From contig JAQGHS010000138.1 of assembly GCA_028291605.1 (NCBI GenBank), positions 1-34,408 of the forward strand: a stretch of DNA of 34,408 nucleotides. The letters run 5' to 3'. A program made the position numbers and the translations under genes. The notes under the pieces are model-generated. The model saw nothing but the letters and a program-made list of their open reading frames with translations, did not search any database and was not told where the DNA came from. This stretch comes from Planctomycetaceae bacterium. GTDB lineage: Bacteria; Planctomycetota; Planctomycetia; Planctomycetales; Planctomycetaceae. Shown one piece after another: positions 7,850 through 19,300 of the stretch (position 1 is the stretch's first letter; each line of letters starts with the position of its first letter).

Positions 7850-10300
7850 TCATGCCGTTCCTGCCAGCGCCGGTTCCTGCCGCGCAGCGCGTGCCCGATT
7901 GCAGAAGGAGGCCTGTGTTCGTCGGCAGTGTTCCATCAGCCTGTTGGTTGCGTGAATCATCGAAAGCACGTCGCCGCGCTGAGCGGATTGCTCGAGTTCG
8001 GACGCTTCCGAGGCGAGTTCATCCAGCCCGTGTCGGGCAGCCATCGTCTTAACATGCTCCGCCAACGCCCCCAGCCTGTCGAAGTCTTTGGCGTCAACCG
8101 CAGCAGCGATGCGTTCCATTTGCATTCCAATGGACAAGGCCACCTGATTGGTTACTGGCGTCGCCGACAAGCTTTGGCCCTTGAGTGTCAGCGAGACAAC
8201 TTCGATGAATCGTTCTACGAGTTCGGGATCAAACTGGGTATTCGCGCAGCTTCGCAGCTCAGCGAACGCTTCGCTCGCGGATCGTCCCTTCCGGTAGACC
8301 CGATCCGACACCATTGCATCAAACGAATCGGCGATCGTCAGGATCCGCGCCCCCAGTGGGATATCCTGCCCCTCGGGAAGTGCCAGATCGCGCGCGGTCC
8401 CTCCGAAGAATGCATGGTGCATCTCGATGATCTCGGACAATTGATCGGAGGCAAATGAGGCGCGGATAATCTCGACGCCGATGTGATCGTGCCTGTGCAT
8501 GACCTGCCACTCCTCACGCGTCAGTGGCCCCGGTTTCAGCAGAATATGGTCAGGCACCCCAATCTTGCCTATGTCATGCAGCAGGGCGGCCACTTCCAGC
8601 ACATAACATTCGCTCATCGACATGAGCCCTTGAGCCACCGCCACGCACAGGTCCGCGACGCGCCAGCTATGTTCGGCGGTCGAGAGGTCTCGATAAGCGA
8701 GAGACGAAACCAGGGCCGTCACCGCCGGGTACGGAATCGGCATCGATTCGGCAATCGGATTATCACGGCTGGGCTTTTTGGCCGCCGGTTTTTCGTGCAG
8801 CAATTCTGGGGGGATGAGGTCCCAGCGCATCACGCGGTTGCGGCCGGAACGTTTCGCCCCGTACAAGGCCTTGTCCGCCTGTTCGAGCATGTCTTGAAGT
8901 GTCGTGGCAGCAAACGCCACGCTGGAAATCCCCAGGCTCCCGGTCACTGGGATCTTGGGAATATCCAGGCAACTCAACGTTTTGCGGATTCGTTCCGCGA
9001 CGATTGCGGCCTGATCTGCGTCGGCCCCAGGCAAGAGTGCCGTGAATTCCTCACCACCATAGCGGCAGACCAGATCGACATCACGGACCGCCTGCTGCAA
9101 AGCGTCGGCGGCCATTTTTAACACCATGTCACCGGCACCATGTCCATGGTTATCGTTAATCGCCTTGAAGTGATCCAGGTCCACCATGATACACGACAGC
9201 GGCTGCTGCAGGCCGACTGCTTTGTCCCATTCCTTGTTCGCAATCTCGAAGAACGAACGCCGGTTCAAACAGCCTGTTAAAGGGTCACGCGTCGCCAGTC
9301 GTTCGAGTTCCTGGTTCTGAGTTCGGATCATCACCAGGCTCTCATTGAGGTCTCCCAACATGTCCACTAACTGTCGTTTGTTCTTCTCCAACTCGGTCAC
9401 GTCTTCGAAACTGGCGACGACTCCCCGGCAATGTCCGGCGTCGTCCATGATGGGAGCACTGTTGACGATAAACATCTGCTTGTGCTCATAGTCGGCAACC
9501 GACTCGACCACGGTGCCATGATACGGTCGGCTATCCCGCAGCACTTTCGACCACGGTTCCCATTCGGAATTCTCTTTAAGTTCCGCGGAATTGCCCATCA
9601 GGGGGAGCCGCGAGACCGGTTGCCCAATGAGCTGTTCCTCGGTGAACCGCAGCTTTTCTCGAAAGGCACGATTCGACATCACTATTCGCTCATTATGGTC
9701 CAGCAGCAGCAATCCCTCACCCAGTGTATCGAGAGCCGCCCGCACACGTTGTGGAACAACTCGTGATGGATTCAGCATCGTGAGTACGCGACTAAGGTAC
9801 AGACAGTACGCCAGCGTTCCCAGCAGGGCATAGGCGACGGACAGCTTCAGTAACGGACTTTCCAGCCAGCCCCGCCATCCTGCAGCTCGAATCGGCTGGA
9901 ACGCGATCTCCACTGTTCCCCAGCGTTTCTTATTGAAAGTGATGGGCACTCGCATGTGTGTTTCGGTGGAGATGTCGTGCGAGGCCCCTTCCCATTCCTG
10001 GGCGTGATTACCGATGAAGCAGATTAGCTGTCCGTTTGCCCGGCGGATCCCCAGTGCTTTCATGTCGGGATTTCGATCCCGGGTCGCCTGCAGCATCGCC
10101 TGCAGCGCCTCCGAGTCTTCGTACTTGGCCAGCGACGAACAGCCGATAGCGACCGATTCACAAAGACGTCCGCGCGATCGCAACGTCATCGCATAGTCGT
10201 CTGGGATCAGGCCCAGCGAAAATGCTGCGCATAGCAGGGACAGGGTCACCCCCACCAGGCTGACGGAAATCATGAACAAAGTGATGTAGCGTCTGATCAT
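7850..10300 (-). CDS. Membrane sensor with PAS, GGDEF, HD-GYP-type and HPt-like domains
   Basis: This is an 816-residue cyclic-di-GMP turnover protein. Two membrane segments (about 5-32 and 160-187) flank a periplasmic sensing region I do not recognise. A PAS domain follows (about 190-300; GEGLLLLDHNERIVMSNRAF), then a GGDEF domain with active-site GGEEF at 415-419. RDVD ends exactly five residues before it, matching the RxxD inhibitory site, so a regulated diguanylate cyclase is expected. An HD phosphodiesterase-type domain has HDIGK at 575-579 and a later IADSFDAMVSDRVYR. Its GYP loop is not canonical: HHAFFGGTARDL replaces the usual HHE..dG.GYP. The tail (about 730-795, EHVKTMAARHGLDELASEASELE) resembles a histidine phosphotransfer domain. 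The gene lies 63 bp downstream of the giant adhesin on the same strand, so cyclic-di-GMP control of surface attachment is plausible. Confidence 0.88.
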   Translation of the reverse strand: MIRRYITLFMISVSLVGVTLSLLCAAFSLGLIPDDYAMTLRSRGRLCESVAIGCSSLAKYEDSEALQAMLQATRDRNPDMKALGIRRANGQLICFIGNHAQEWEGASHDISTETHMRVPITFNKKRWGTVEIAFQPIRAAGWRGWLESPLLKLSVAYALLGTLAYCLYLSRVLTMLNPSRVVPQRVRAALDTLGEGLLLLDHNERIVMSNRAFREKLRFTEEQLIGQPVSRLPLMGNSAELKENSEWEPWSKVLRDSRPYHGTVVESVADYEHKQMFIVNSAPIMDDAGHCRGVVASFEDVTELEKNKRQLVDMLGDLNESLVMIRTQNQELERLATRDPLTGCLNRRSFFEIANKEWDKAVGLQQPLSCIMVDLDHFKAINDNHGHGAGDMVLKMAADALQQAVRDVDLVCRYGGEEFTALLPGADADQAAIVAERIRKTLSCLDIPKIPVTGSLGISSVAFAATTLQDMLEQADKALYGAKRSGRNRVMRWDLIPPELLHEKPAAKKPSRDNPIAESMPIPYPAVTALVSSLAYRDLSTAEHSWRVADLCVAVAQGLMSMSECYVLEVAALLHDIGKIGVPDHILLKPGPLTREEWQVMHRHDHIGVEIIRASFASDQLSEIIEMHHAFFGGTARDLALPEGQDIPLGARILTIADSFDAMVSDRVYRKGRSASEAFAELRSCANTQFDPELVERFIEVVSLTLKGQSLSATPVTNQVALSIGMQMERIAAAVDAKDFDRLGALAEHVKTMAARHGLDELASEASELEQSAQRGDVLSMIHATNRLMEHCRRTQASFCNRARAARQEPALAGTA

Positions 10301-10363
10301 AACTTAGTGTCACAGGTTTGTACGTTTACGATTACGATTGGCAGAACTCTGGTAACGCGAGGC

Positions 10364-13300
10364 TCATGTTTCAGCGGGAGGTCGCCGTTCGGGTTCGGAA
10401 TCTACCGACGATTTCGACATCCGCGACGCGACGAGGGACAGCAAGGAATCGTCGGACTGATCAGCGTCATTGGCCTTGCGGCCGGGGTCACCCAGCGAAT
10501 CGAGTATGGGTAACGGATCCAGAGCAATCCACGACGGTGCCAGTGACAGCATGGTCGCCACTAACGTGCCGCTGCGAAGGATCCAGATCACATAACCGAC
10601 GGAGAACACACCCGTCACAAGTGTCGCAGCTCCAGCGACGAACTGATCCGTCAGTTGTTGGTCCTTCGCTCCTCGCTCAAGTTCTTCCTGGAATGAATCC
10701 AGATTGTCCTGCAGCTCGTCGTTACGGACGGTCCTGACTTCACTGGTTGCAGCCGTCTTAGATGTCGTGAGTCGGGCCGTGCGATTCAGCGGCTTCTCTT
10801 CGTTCAAGTAAATCAGGAGATCGTCTTCACCGTAGACATCGCCTGCTGATTCGATCGACGCCAGTCGTGGACTCTTGAAGCCGGGACTTGTGCCAGTGAT
10901 GAGATAGTCGTCATCCAGCAAAGTATTAGAAGGTGTGGACAAGATGGGGACATGGCCATTGTTGTTGGAAATGGGTGTCCCCGGGTTGGGGGTAACTATC
11001 GATGGCAGGTGATTGCCTGTATTGATGGGATCTTCCGAGGTGGTCACTCCATTTCCCCCCTGTGTGACCGTGATGTCTACCGTGACCACGGCGCTCGTGG
11101 CCGAACCATCGAACGCCACATAGGTAAACGTATCGCGTCCCAGGAAGATCTTATCTGGGATGTACTCGAACGAGCCATCGGCATTCATTCGTACGGTACC
11201 ATGCTCGGGCTGCTGAATCACTTCTGCAGTCAACTGTGTGTTGTCGACATCCGTGTCATTCGAGAGCACACCGGTATCCACGGGAATATCCAGCGACGCA
11301 TACTGGTTCGTCGTGTACTGGTCGACGGTGGCGACAGGGGCGTCGTTGACATCGGTAAATGTGATCGTAGCCGCAGCCGGGCGAACCAGACTGTTTCCGT
11401 CAGTGACCGCAACGGAGTAAGTCGGCGCCACTTCACCACCGTCGTGAACAAAGAGGATCCGGCCGGCGTCGATGTCTAATTGAGTGAAAGTCGTGATACT
11501 TACGCCCTCAGCGCCCACGACTTCAAAGTACCCATGCGTGACATTCGACACCGTGTAGGTGAGGTCCTGCCGGGGGTTGTCAGAATCGGTGGCGTTCAGG
11601 TTGCTCGCGGTGACAACTGTCGTTTGTCCTTCAGTGACTGTCAGCTGGTTACTCAGGATGACAGGAGCATCATTCAGGGCATTCAGTGTGATCACCGCGC
11701 TGTCGGTGTCAGTCAGCGTGCCACCCAAGCCGGTATTATGCAGGTCGCTGACGAGAAGGGTCAGCGTGTCAGTCGGGGGTGGAGTATCACTGTCGATAAA
11801 GTAGGTCAACGTTCCGGACAGGTTCCCTGCTAACAACTCATTGATCTGACCGACTATCCCGGACAGCGTGACCGCGTTGGTGCCGTTCCCCGATATCGTC
11901 ACCCCGGTGGTCCCGGCCTCAGCCGTGAGAGTGCCCGAAATGACGGAAAGGGTCGCCTGAACCGTGCCCGAACCCGCATCCAGATCCGCGATATTGAGAC
12001 CCGTGCCATGCAGAATCAGCGTGGTCTGCTCGTCCACGACAAAATTGCCGGCAGCGATCACCGCCGTCGGCGCGTCGTTGACTGCGGCCACATTAATGGT
12101 GGCAAAGTCACTGGCGATCAATGCGCCCCCCAGTCCAGTATTTCCCAGGTCACTGACTTCGAGAGTCAACGTGTCGGTGGCGGCTGGCGTGTCGCTGCCA
12201 TTGAAGTAGGTCAGCGTTGCCGCCAGGTTTCCCGCCAGTAGATCATTGATCTGGCTGAGCGTTCCTGAGAGGGTAATGGTGTTCGTTCCAGTGCCTGATA
12301 CCGACACGCCGGTCGTGCCTGCCGATGCGGTCAAAGTCCCCGCGACGACAGAGAGCGTGGCCTGAACCGTGCCCGAACCCACATCGATATCCGCGATGCT
12401 CAGACCAGTACCCTGAAGAACCAGAGTCGTCTGCTCGTTCACGGCGTAGTTGGCAGAAATGATCGTGGCGGACGGAGCATCGTTGACCGCAGCCACCGTG
12501 ATGGTCGCCGAGTCACTCGCGGTCAATGGCCCACCCACGCCCGTATTGCCCTGGTCGCTGACGGCCAGTGTGAGTGTGTCCGCTGCCACCGGAGTATCGC
12601 TATTGTTGATATAGGTCAGGGTCGCTGACAGGTTGCCTGCCAGCAAGCTGTTGATCTGGCTGACCGTTCCTGACAGGGTAATCGTATTCGTGCCGTTGCC
12701 GGTCACGACCGCGCCAGTGCTCCCCGCTGACGCCGATAGTGTCCCTTCAGCAACCGATAAGAGCGCCTGCACGGCGCCGGATCCTGCATCGACATCAGCG
12801 ATACTCAGCCCCGTGCCGTGCAGAGTCAGCGTCGTTTGTTCGTTCACCGAATAGCCGGCAGGAGTCATGGTAGCCGTCGGCGCATCATTGACGGCGGTCA
12901 GCGTAATGGTGGCCGAGTCACTGCCGGTCTGCGCTCCTCCCGAGCCCGTATTGCCCAAGTCACTGACGCTGAGAGTCAATGTGTCCGATGCGGCCGGCGT
13001 ATCGCTGCCATTGAAGTAGGTCAGTGTTGCAGACAGGCCGCCAGCGAGCAAATTGTTGATCTGGGTGATCGTTCCTGACAGCGTGACCGCGTTTGTGCCG
13101 CTACCCGACACCGACACACCGGTCGTCCCGGCGGTGGCCGTTAAAGTGCCGGAGACGACACTCACCGTCGCCTGAACGGTGCCGGATCCCGCGTCCACAT
13201 CCGCGATACTCAGCCCCGTGCCATGCAGAGTCAGCGTCGTTTGTTCATTCACCGCATAGCTGGTAGGGACGATCGTGGCCGTTGGGGCATCATTGACTGC

Positions 13301-16300
13301 AGTCACTGCAATTGTGGCCGAATCACTGGATGTCAGCGTACCTCCCACACCCGTATTACCCAGATCGCTGACAGCCAGAGTCAACGTGTCGGATGCCGCG
13401 GGCGTGTTGCTGCTGTTGATGTAAGTCAACGTTGCCGTCAGGTTCCCCGCCAGCAAATTGTTGATTTGAGAGACAGTTCCGGACAACGTGATCGAACTCG
13501 TTCCACTGCCTGACACCGACACGCCGGTAGTTCCCGCCGCAGCCGTGAGCGTTCCTGATACCACCGACACCGTCGCCTGAACCGTACTGGAAGTTGCATC
13601 CACGTCCACGATACTCAGGCCAGTCCCCTGCAGGGCTAGTGCTGTTTGTTCATTGACCGAATAGCTGGCTGGAACGATGGTCGCTGTCGGCGCGTCGTTG
13701 ACTGCCGAAACCGTGATGATCGCTGAATCACTGGCGGTCAGTGTTCCACCCGATCCAGTGTTTCCCAGGTCACTGATGGCGAGTGTCAGTGTGTCAGATG
13801 CCGCCGGGGTGTCGCTGCCGTTGATGTACGTCAGCGTGGCGGCAAAGCTTCCGCCCAGCAAATTGTTGATTTGACTGACCGTTCCCGAGAGGGTAATCGT
13901 GCTCGTGCCGCTGCCCGACACTGACACGCCGGTCGTCCCCGCGGACGCTGTGAGCGACCCCGAGACTACGGTCACTGTCGCTTGAACGATGCCAGCCCCG
14001 GCGTCGATATCGGCAATACTCAGGCCGGTACCATGAAGAACTAGAATCGTCTGCTCGTTCACGGCGTAGCTGACAGGAACGATGGTGGCGGTCGGTGCAT
14101 CATTGACTGCAGTCACGGCAATGGTGGCCGAATCACTGGAGGTCAGGACTCCACCGGTTCCGGTATTGCCCAAGTCACTGATGGCGAGCGTCAGTGTGTC
14201 GGTCGCTGCCGGTGTGTCACTGCCGTTGATGTAGGTCAGGGTCGCAGACAAACTTCCGGCCAGCAAATTGTTGATCTGGCTGACGGTCCCCGACAGCGTG
14301 ATCGAGTTCGTTCCACTACCTGTCACCGACACCCCGGTCGTGCCCGCCAAGGCGGTCAGTGTCCCCGAGACCACCGACACAGTTGCCTGGACCGTACCGG
14401 AAGCTGCGTCCACGTCGGCAATACTCAGGCCAGTTCCGTGCAGGGTGAGCGACGTCTGCTCATTGACCGAATAGCTGGGGAGACTAATCGTGGCGGTCGG
14501 TGCGTCGTTGACTGCAACCACGGTGATGGTGGCCGTATCACTGGCAGTCAACGCTCCGCCAGATCCGGTATTCCCCAGATCACTCACCATGAGCGTCAGC
14601 GTGTCCGATGCGGCCGGCGTATTGCTACTATTGAAGTAGGTCAGGGTCGCGGCCAGATTCCCGGCCAGCACATCATTGATCTGGCTGATTGTTCCGGACA
14701 GCGTGATTGTGCTCGTGCCGCTGCCCGAGACGACGACCCCCGTGGTCCCCGCCGTCGCTGTCAGTGCGCCCGATACAACTGATACCGTGGCTTGAACTGT
14801 TCCGGAACCGGCATCGACATCGGCAATACTGAAGCCAGTACCGTGGAGCGTGAGTGTCGTCTGCTCATTGACCGAGTAGCCAGGAAGCGAGATCGTGGCC
14901 GTAGGAGCATCATTGACCGACGCCAGGACGATGCTCGCGGTATCACTCCCCGTCAGTATTCCGCCTGATCCTGTATTGCCCAGATCGCTGACCGCCAGAG
15001 TCAGCGTGTCGGATGTCGCGGGTGTGTTGCTGCTGTTGATGTAGGTCAGCGTGGCCGTCAAATTCCCGGCCAGCAAATTGTTGATCTGGGAAATCGTTCC
15101 CGACAGGGTGATCGAGTTCGTACCATTGCCTGCTACCGACACACCGGTCGTACCCGCCGAGGCGGTCAGCGTCCCGGAGACCACCGACACAGTTGCCTGG
15201 ACCGCACCGGAAGCGGCATCCACGTCAGTGATACTCAGGCCAGTCCCCTGCAGGGTGAGTGTCGTTTGTTCGTTGACCGAATAGCTGGCCGGAACGATGG
15301 TCGCCGTCGGTGCGTCATTGATGGCGGTAACCGCAATCACCGCTGTGTCACTTCCGGTCAGCGAGCCGCCCGACCCCGTGTTGCCCAGATCGCTAACTGT
15401 CAGCGTTAGAGTGTCGGATGCCGCCGGAGTGTCGCTGCTGTTGAAGTAGGTCAGGGATGCGGACAGGTTTCCGGTCAGCAAGTTATTAATCTGAGTGATC
15501 GTCCCCGACAGCGTGATCGTGCTGGTACCGCTGCCCGACATCGCTACGCCAGTCGTTCCTGCTGCTGCCGTTAAAGTTCCAGACACGACCGAGACCGTGG
15601 CTTGAACTGTGCCGCTACCGGCATCGACGTCCGCGATACTCAGTCCGGTGCCGTGTAAAGCCAGCGTCGTTTGTTCGTTCACCGCATAGCTGGCCGGAAC
15701 AATGATGGCCGTCGGCGCATCATTGACGGCGGTCAGCGTGATGGTCGCCGAGTCACTGCCGGTCAATGCTCCACCCGAGCCGGTGTTACCCAGGTCGTTG
15801 ACATTAAGAGTCAGCGTGTCCGATGCGGCTGGTGTATTGCTGCCGTTGAAATAGGTCAGGGTTGCGGCCAGATTTCCTGCCAGTAGATCGTTGATCTGGC
15901 TGATCGAGCCCGACAGAGTGATCGTGCTGGTACCACTGCCAGACACAGATACTCCGGAGGTCCCTGCGGATGCGGTGAGCGTTCCCGAAATCACCGATAC
16001 CGTGGCCTGGACCGTGCCACTTCCGGCATCGACGTCCGCGATACTTATCCCCGTGCCGTGCAGCGTCAGTGTCGTTTGTTCGTTCACCGCATAGCTGACC
16101 GGAACAATCGTGGCCGTGGGGGCGTCGTTGACGGAACTGACCGTGATGGTCGCCGAATCGCTGGCGGTCGACGCTCCACCCGTGCCGGTGTTACCCAGGT
16201 CACTCACTGCGAGAGTCAGCGTGTCCGACGCCCCTGGTGTATTGCTGTTGTCAACGTAGGTCAAAGTGGCGGACAGATTGCCCGCGAGCAGATTATTAAT

Positions 16301-19300
16301 CTGACTCAAGGTCCCCGACAGAGTGATCGAGTTCGTGCCGCTGCCTGACACTGACACCCCAGTGGTCCCTGCGGCGGCCGTCAGGGTCCCCGCGATCACC
16401 GAGACAGTGGCCTGGACCGTTCCGGAACCGGCATCCACGTCCGCGATGCTCAGGCCAGTCCCGTGAAGGATCAGCGTCGCTTGTTCACTCAGAGAGTAAC
16501 TGGCCGGAACGATGGTGGCTGTCGGCGCATCGTTGACAGCCGTAATGGTGATGCTGGCCATGTCACTTCCCGTCAGGACTCCACCAGTCCCGGTGTTACC
16601 GAGGTCACTCACCGCGAGCGTGAGTGTGTCGGACGCTGCCGGAGTATCGCTGCTATTGAGGTAGGTCAACGTCCCAGACAGGTTTCCCGCCAGCAACGCG
16701 TTAATCTGCGAGACTGTTCCCGTCAGCGTGACAGTGCTGGTCCCGCTGCCTGACACCGACACGCCCGAGGTCCCTGCCGCTGCAGTAAGCGTTCCCGAGA
16801 CAACAGATACTGTGGTCTGGACGGTGCCGGCACCCGCATCCACATCGGCGATACTCAGGCCAGTGCCGTGCAGTGTTAGTATCGTCTGTTCATTGGCCGA
16901 GTAACTGGCGGGGACGATGGTCGCTGTCGGCCCATCGTTGACGGCAACCAGTGTGATCGTCGCCGAGTCGCTCGCGGTCAACGTTCCACCGGAACCGGTA
17001 TTACCCAAGTCGCTGACGGAGAGGGTCAACGTGTCGTTCGCGGCTGGTGTATCGCTGCTGTTGAAGTAGGTGAGCGTGGCAGCTAGGTTCCCGGCGAGCA
17101 GAATGTTGACCTGACCGACCGTTCCGGACAAGGTGACCGAACTCGTGCCACTGCCCGACACCAAAACGCCAGTCGTTCCTGCCGCTGCCGTCAAAGCTCC
17201 CGATACCACCGATACGGTGACCTGCACCGTGCCGCTTCCGGCGTCGACATCGGCAATGCTCATTCCGGTACCCTGCAGGGCCAACGTCGTCTGTTCATTT
17301 ACGGAGTAGCTGGCCGGAACGATGGTCGCCGTCGGTGCGTCGTTGACCGCGGTGATTGTGATGACGGCCGTATCATTTCCCGTCTGCGCGCCACCTGAGC
17401 CAGTATTACCCAGATCGCTGACCAGCAAAGTCAGCGTATCAGAGGCCACTGGAGCATCGCTGCTGTTGAAGTAGGTCAAGGTTGCAGACAGGCTGCCAGC
17501 CAGCAGATTGTTGATCTGGGTGATCGTTCCCGACAGCGTGATCGAGTTTGTGCCGCTACCAGACACCGACACACCGGTCGTCCCGGCGGTGGCCGTTAAT
17601 GTGCCGGAGACGACACTCACCGTCGTCTGAACTGTCCCAGGGCCCGCGTCCACATCTGCGATACTCAGCCCCTGGCCATGGAGAGTCAGTGTCGTCTGTT
17701 CGTTCACCGCATAGCTGGCCGGAGCAATGGTGGCTGTCGGGGCATCATTCACGGCGGTCACCGCAATCGTGGCGGTATCACTGCCCGTCAGCACTCCGCC
17801 TGCTCCGGTATTGCCCAGATCACTGACGGACAGAGTCAGCGTGTCGGATGCCGCGGGTGTGTTGCTGCTGTTGATGTAGGTCAGCGTGGCCGTCAAATTC
17901 CCGGCCAGCAAATTGTTGATCTGGGTGATCGTTCCGGACAAAGTGATCGAGTTCGTACCATTGCCTGCTACCGACACGCCGGTTGTGCCTGCCGAGGCCG
18001 TCAGTGTCCCCGAGACCACCGACACAGTTGCCTGGACCGTACCGGAAGCGGCATCCACGTCGGCAATACTCAGGCCTGTCCCCTGCAGGGTGAGCGTCGT
18101 CTGTTCGTTGACCGAATAGCTGGCCGGAACGATGGTCGCTGTCGGTGCGTCGTTAACTCCGGTTACCGTGATACTGCTACTGGCCGTATTACTGCTAAAC
18201 GGGGTGGAGTTTCCATTCAGCGATGCGTCGGCAGTCAGTCCCGCGGTTCCGCCGGTCTGGTCCCAGGCACGGAATGTGAAACCATTGGTGACCGTCCCGT
18301 TCCAGTTCGCATTCGGCACGAATCGCACATACGTGTTGCTGTCAGCGATCAACAACCGGGCGGCAGTCGAGGAGGGTGTGCCGAAGTTGCTCCAGTCATA
18401 TCCACCGTTGGCCGACCATTGCCACATCCCGTTCGTATTGTCGAGTGCCGTTACGGCTACTCCGCCCATGGCGCCGGCATCCGAATCGGTGACGTGACCG
18501 GAGACGATCGTCGACAGCAACGTGCCCGGATTGGAGACTGGATCTTCCGTGATCGTCGTGAAATTATTGGCTCCGGAAAGTGCCGGCGCATGGTTGGACA
18601 CGACGATGGTCAATGCATCCCACTCTTCGCCCCCAGCACTGATGCCGACGTCCGAGCCCTGAAGCAGCAAGGATGCAGTGGAAGTCGTGGTCGAGCCGGC
18701 CTGAATCACATCCAGTACGAACAGATCAAACTTGGTCACTGGCAGGTTGTTGTCGCCCACCGTGTCGTTACCCAACACGCTTAATACCAACTGCCCCGCC
18801 TGGAGGGTAACGTCCCCCAGGGTCATTGTCTGATTGACGAACTCAAAGGCGCCGATCTGCTGAGTAAATCCAAAGCTCGTGCCGGCGAACGTTCCCGCTG
18901 TCGTGCCGTCCCCGACACTTGTCGCCCTGAATAGCCAGACATTCTTGTCATACGCCGACCCTTCCTGGGTCATCAGTAAGTCACCCGCATTGAGCGTGTA
19001 GCCGCCAACAGTGATCGTCGATTCGACGAGTGAGATGTCTCGGATTTTGCTAGCGGTGGGACTATTGATCAAAATCGAAAAGGTGCCGGTGGACTCGTCA
19101 CCAGGAGTCGTGGGACGGAACAGCCACACGTCCTTATTGGTTCCCACAACCCCACCGAATGATTCGTTGTCCTCGGTCGTAAACAGGATATCGCCATTTT
19201 GCAGCGTGACGCTGCCCCCGCCGGTGCCGATCGTTGTCGTACTGTGAACCAGAGACAGTCCGCGCACCTTCGCATTACCGTCTCCGGCAAAAGTATCGAT

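Noticed and set aside
11678-18157. CRISPR-like or satellite-type array
   Set aside because: The 405-bp units are contiguous, protein-coding in frame and diverged, with no spacers; they are domain repeats.
11964-18784. Many plus-strand ORFs of 60-370 residues inside the repeat array, several nearly identical (for example 14268-14474, 15051-15284, 17886-18119, 17678-18784)
   Set aside because: They recur with the 405-bp period of the minus-strand repeats and are antisense shadows of the adhesin, without start signals or domains of their own.
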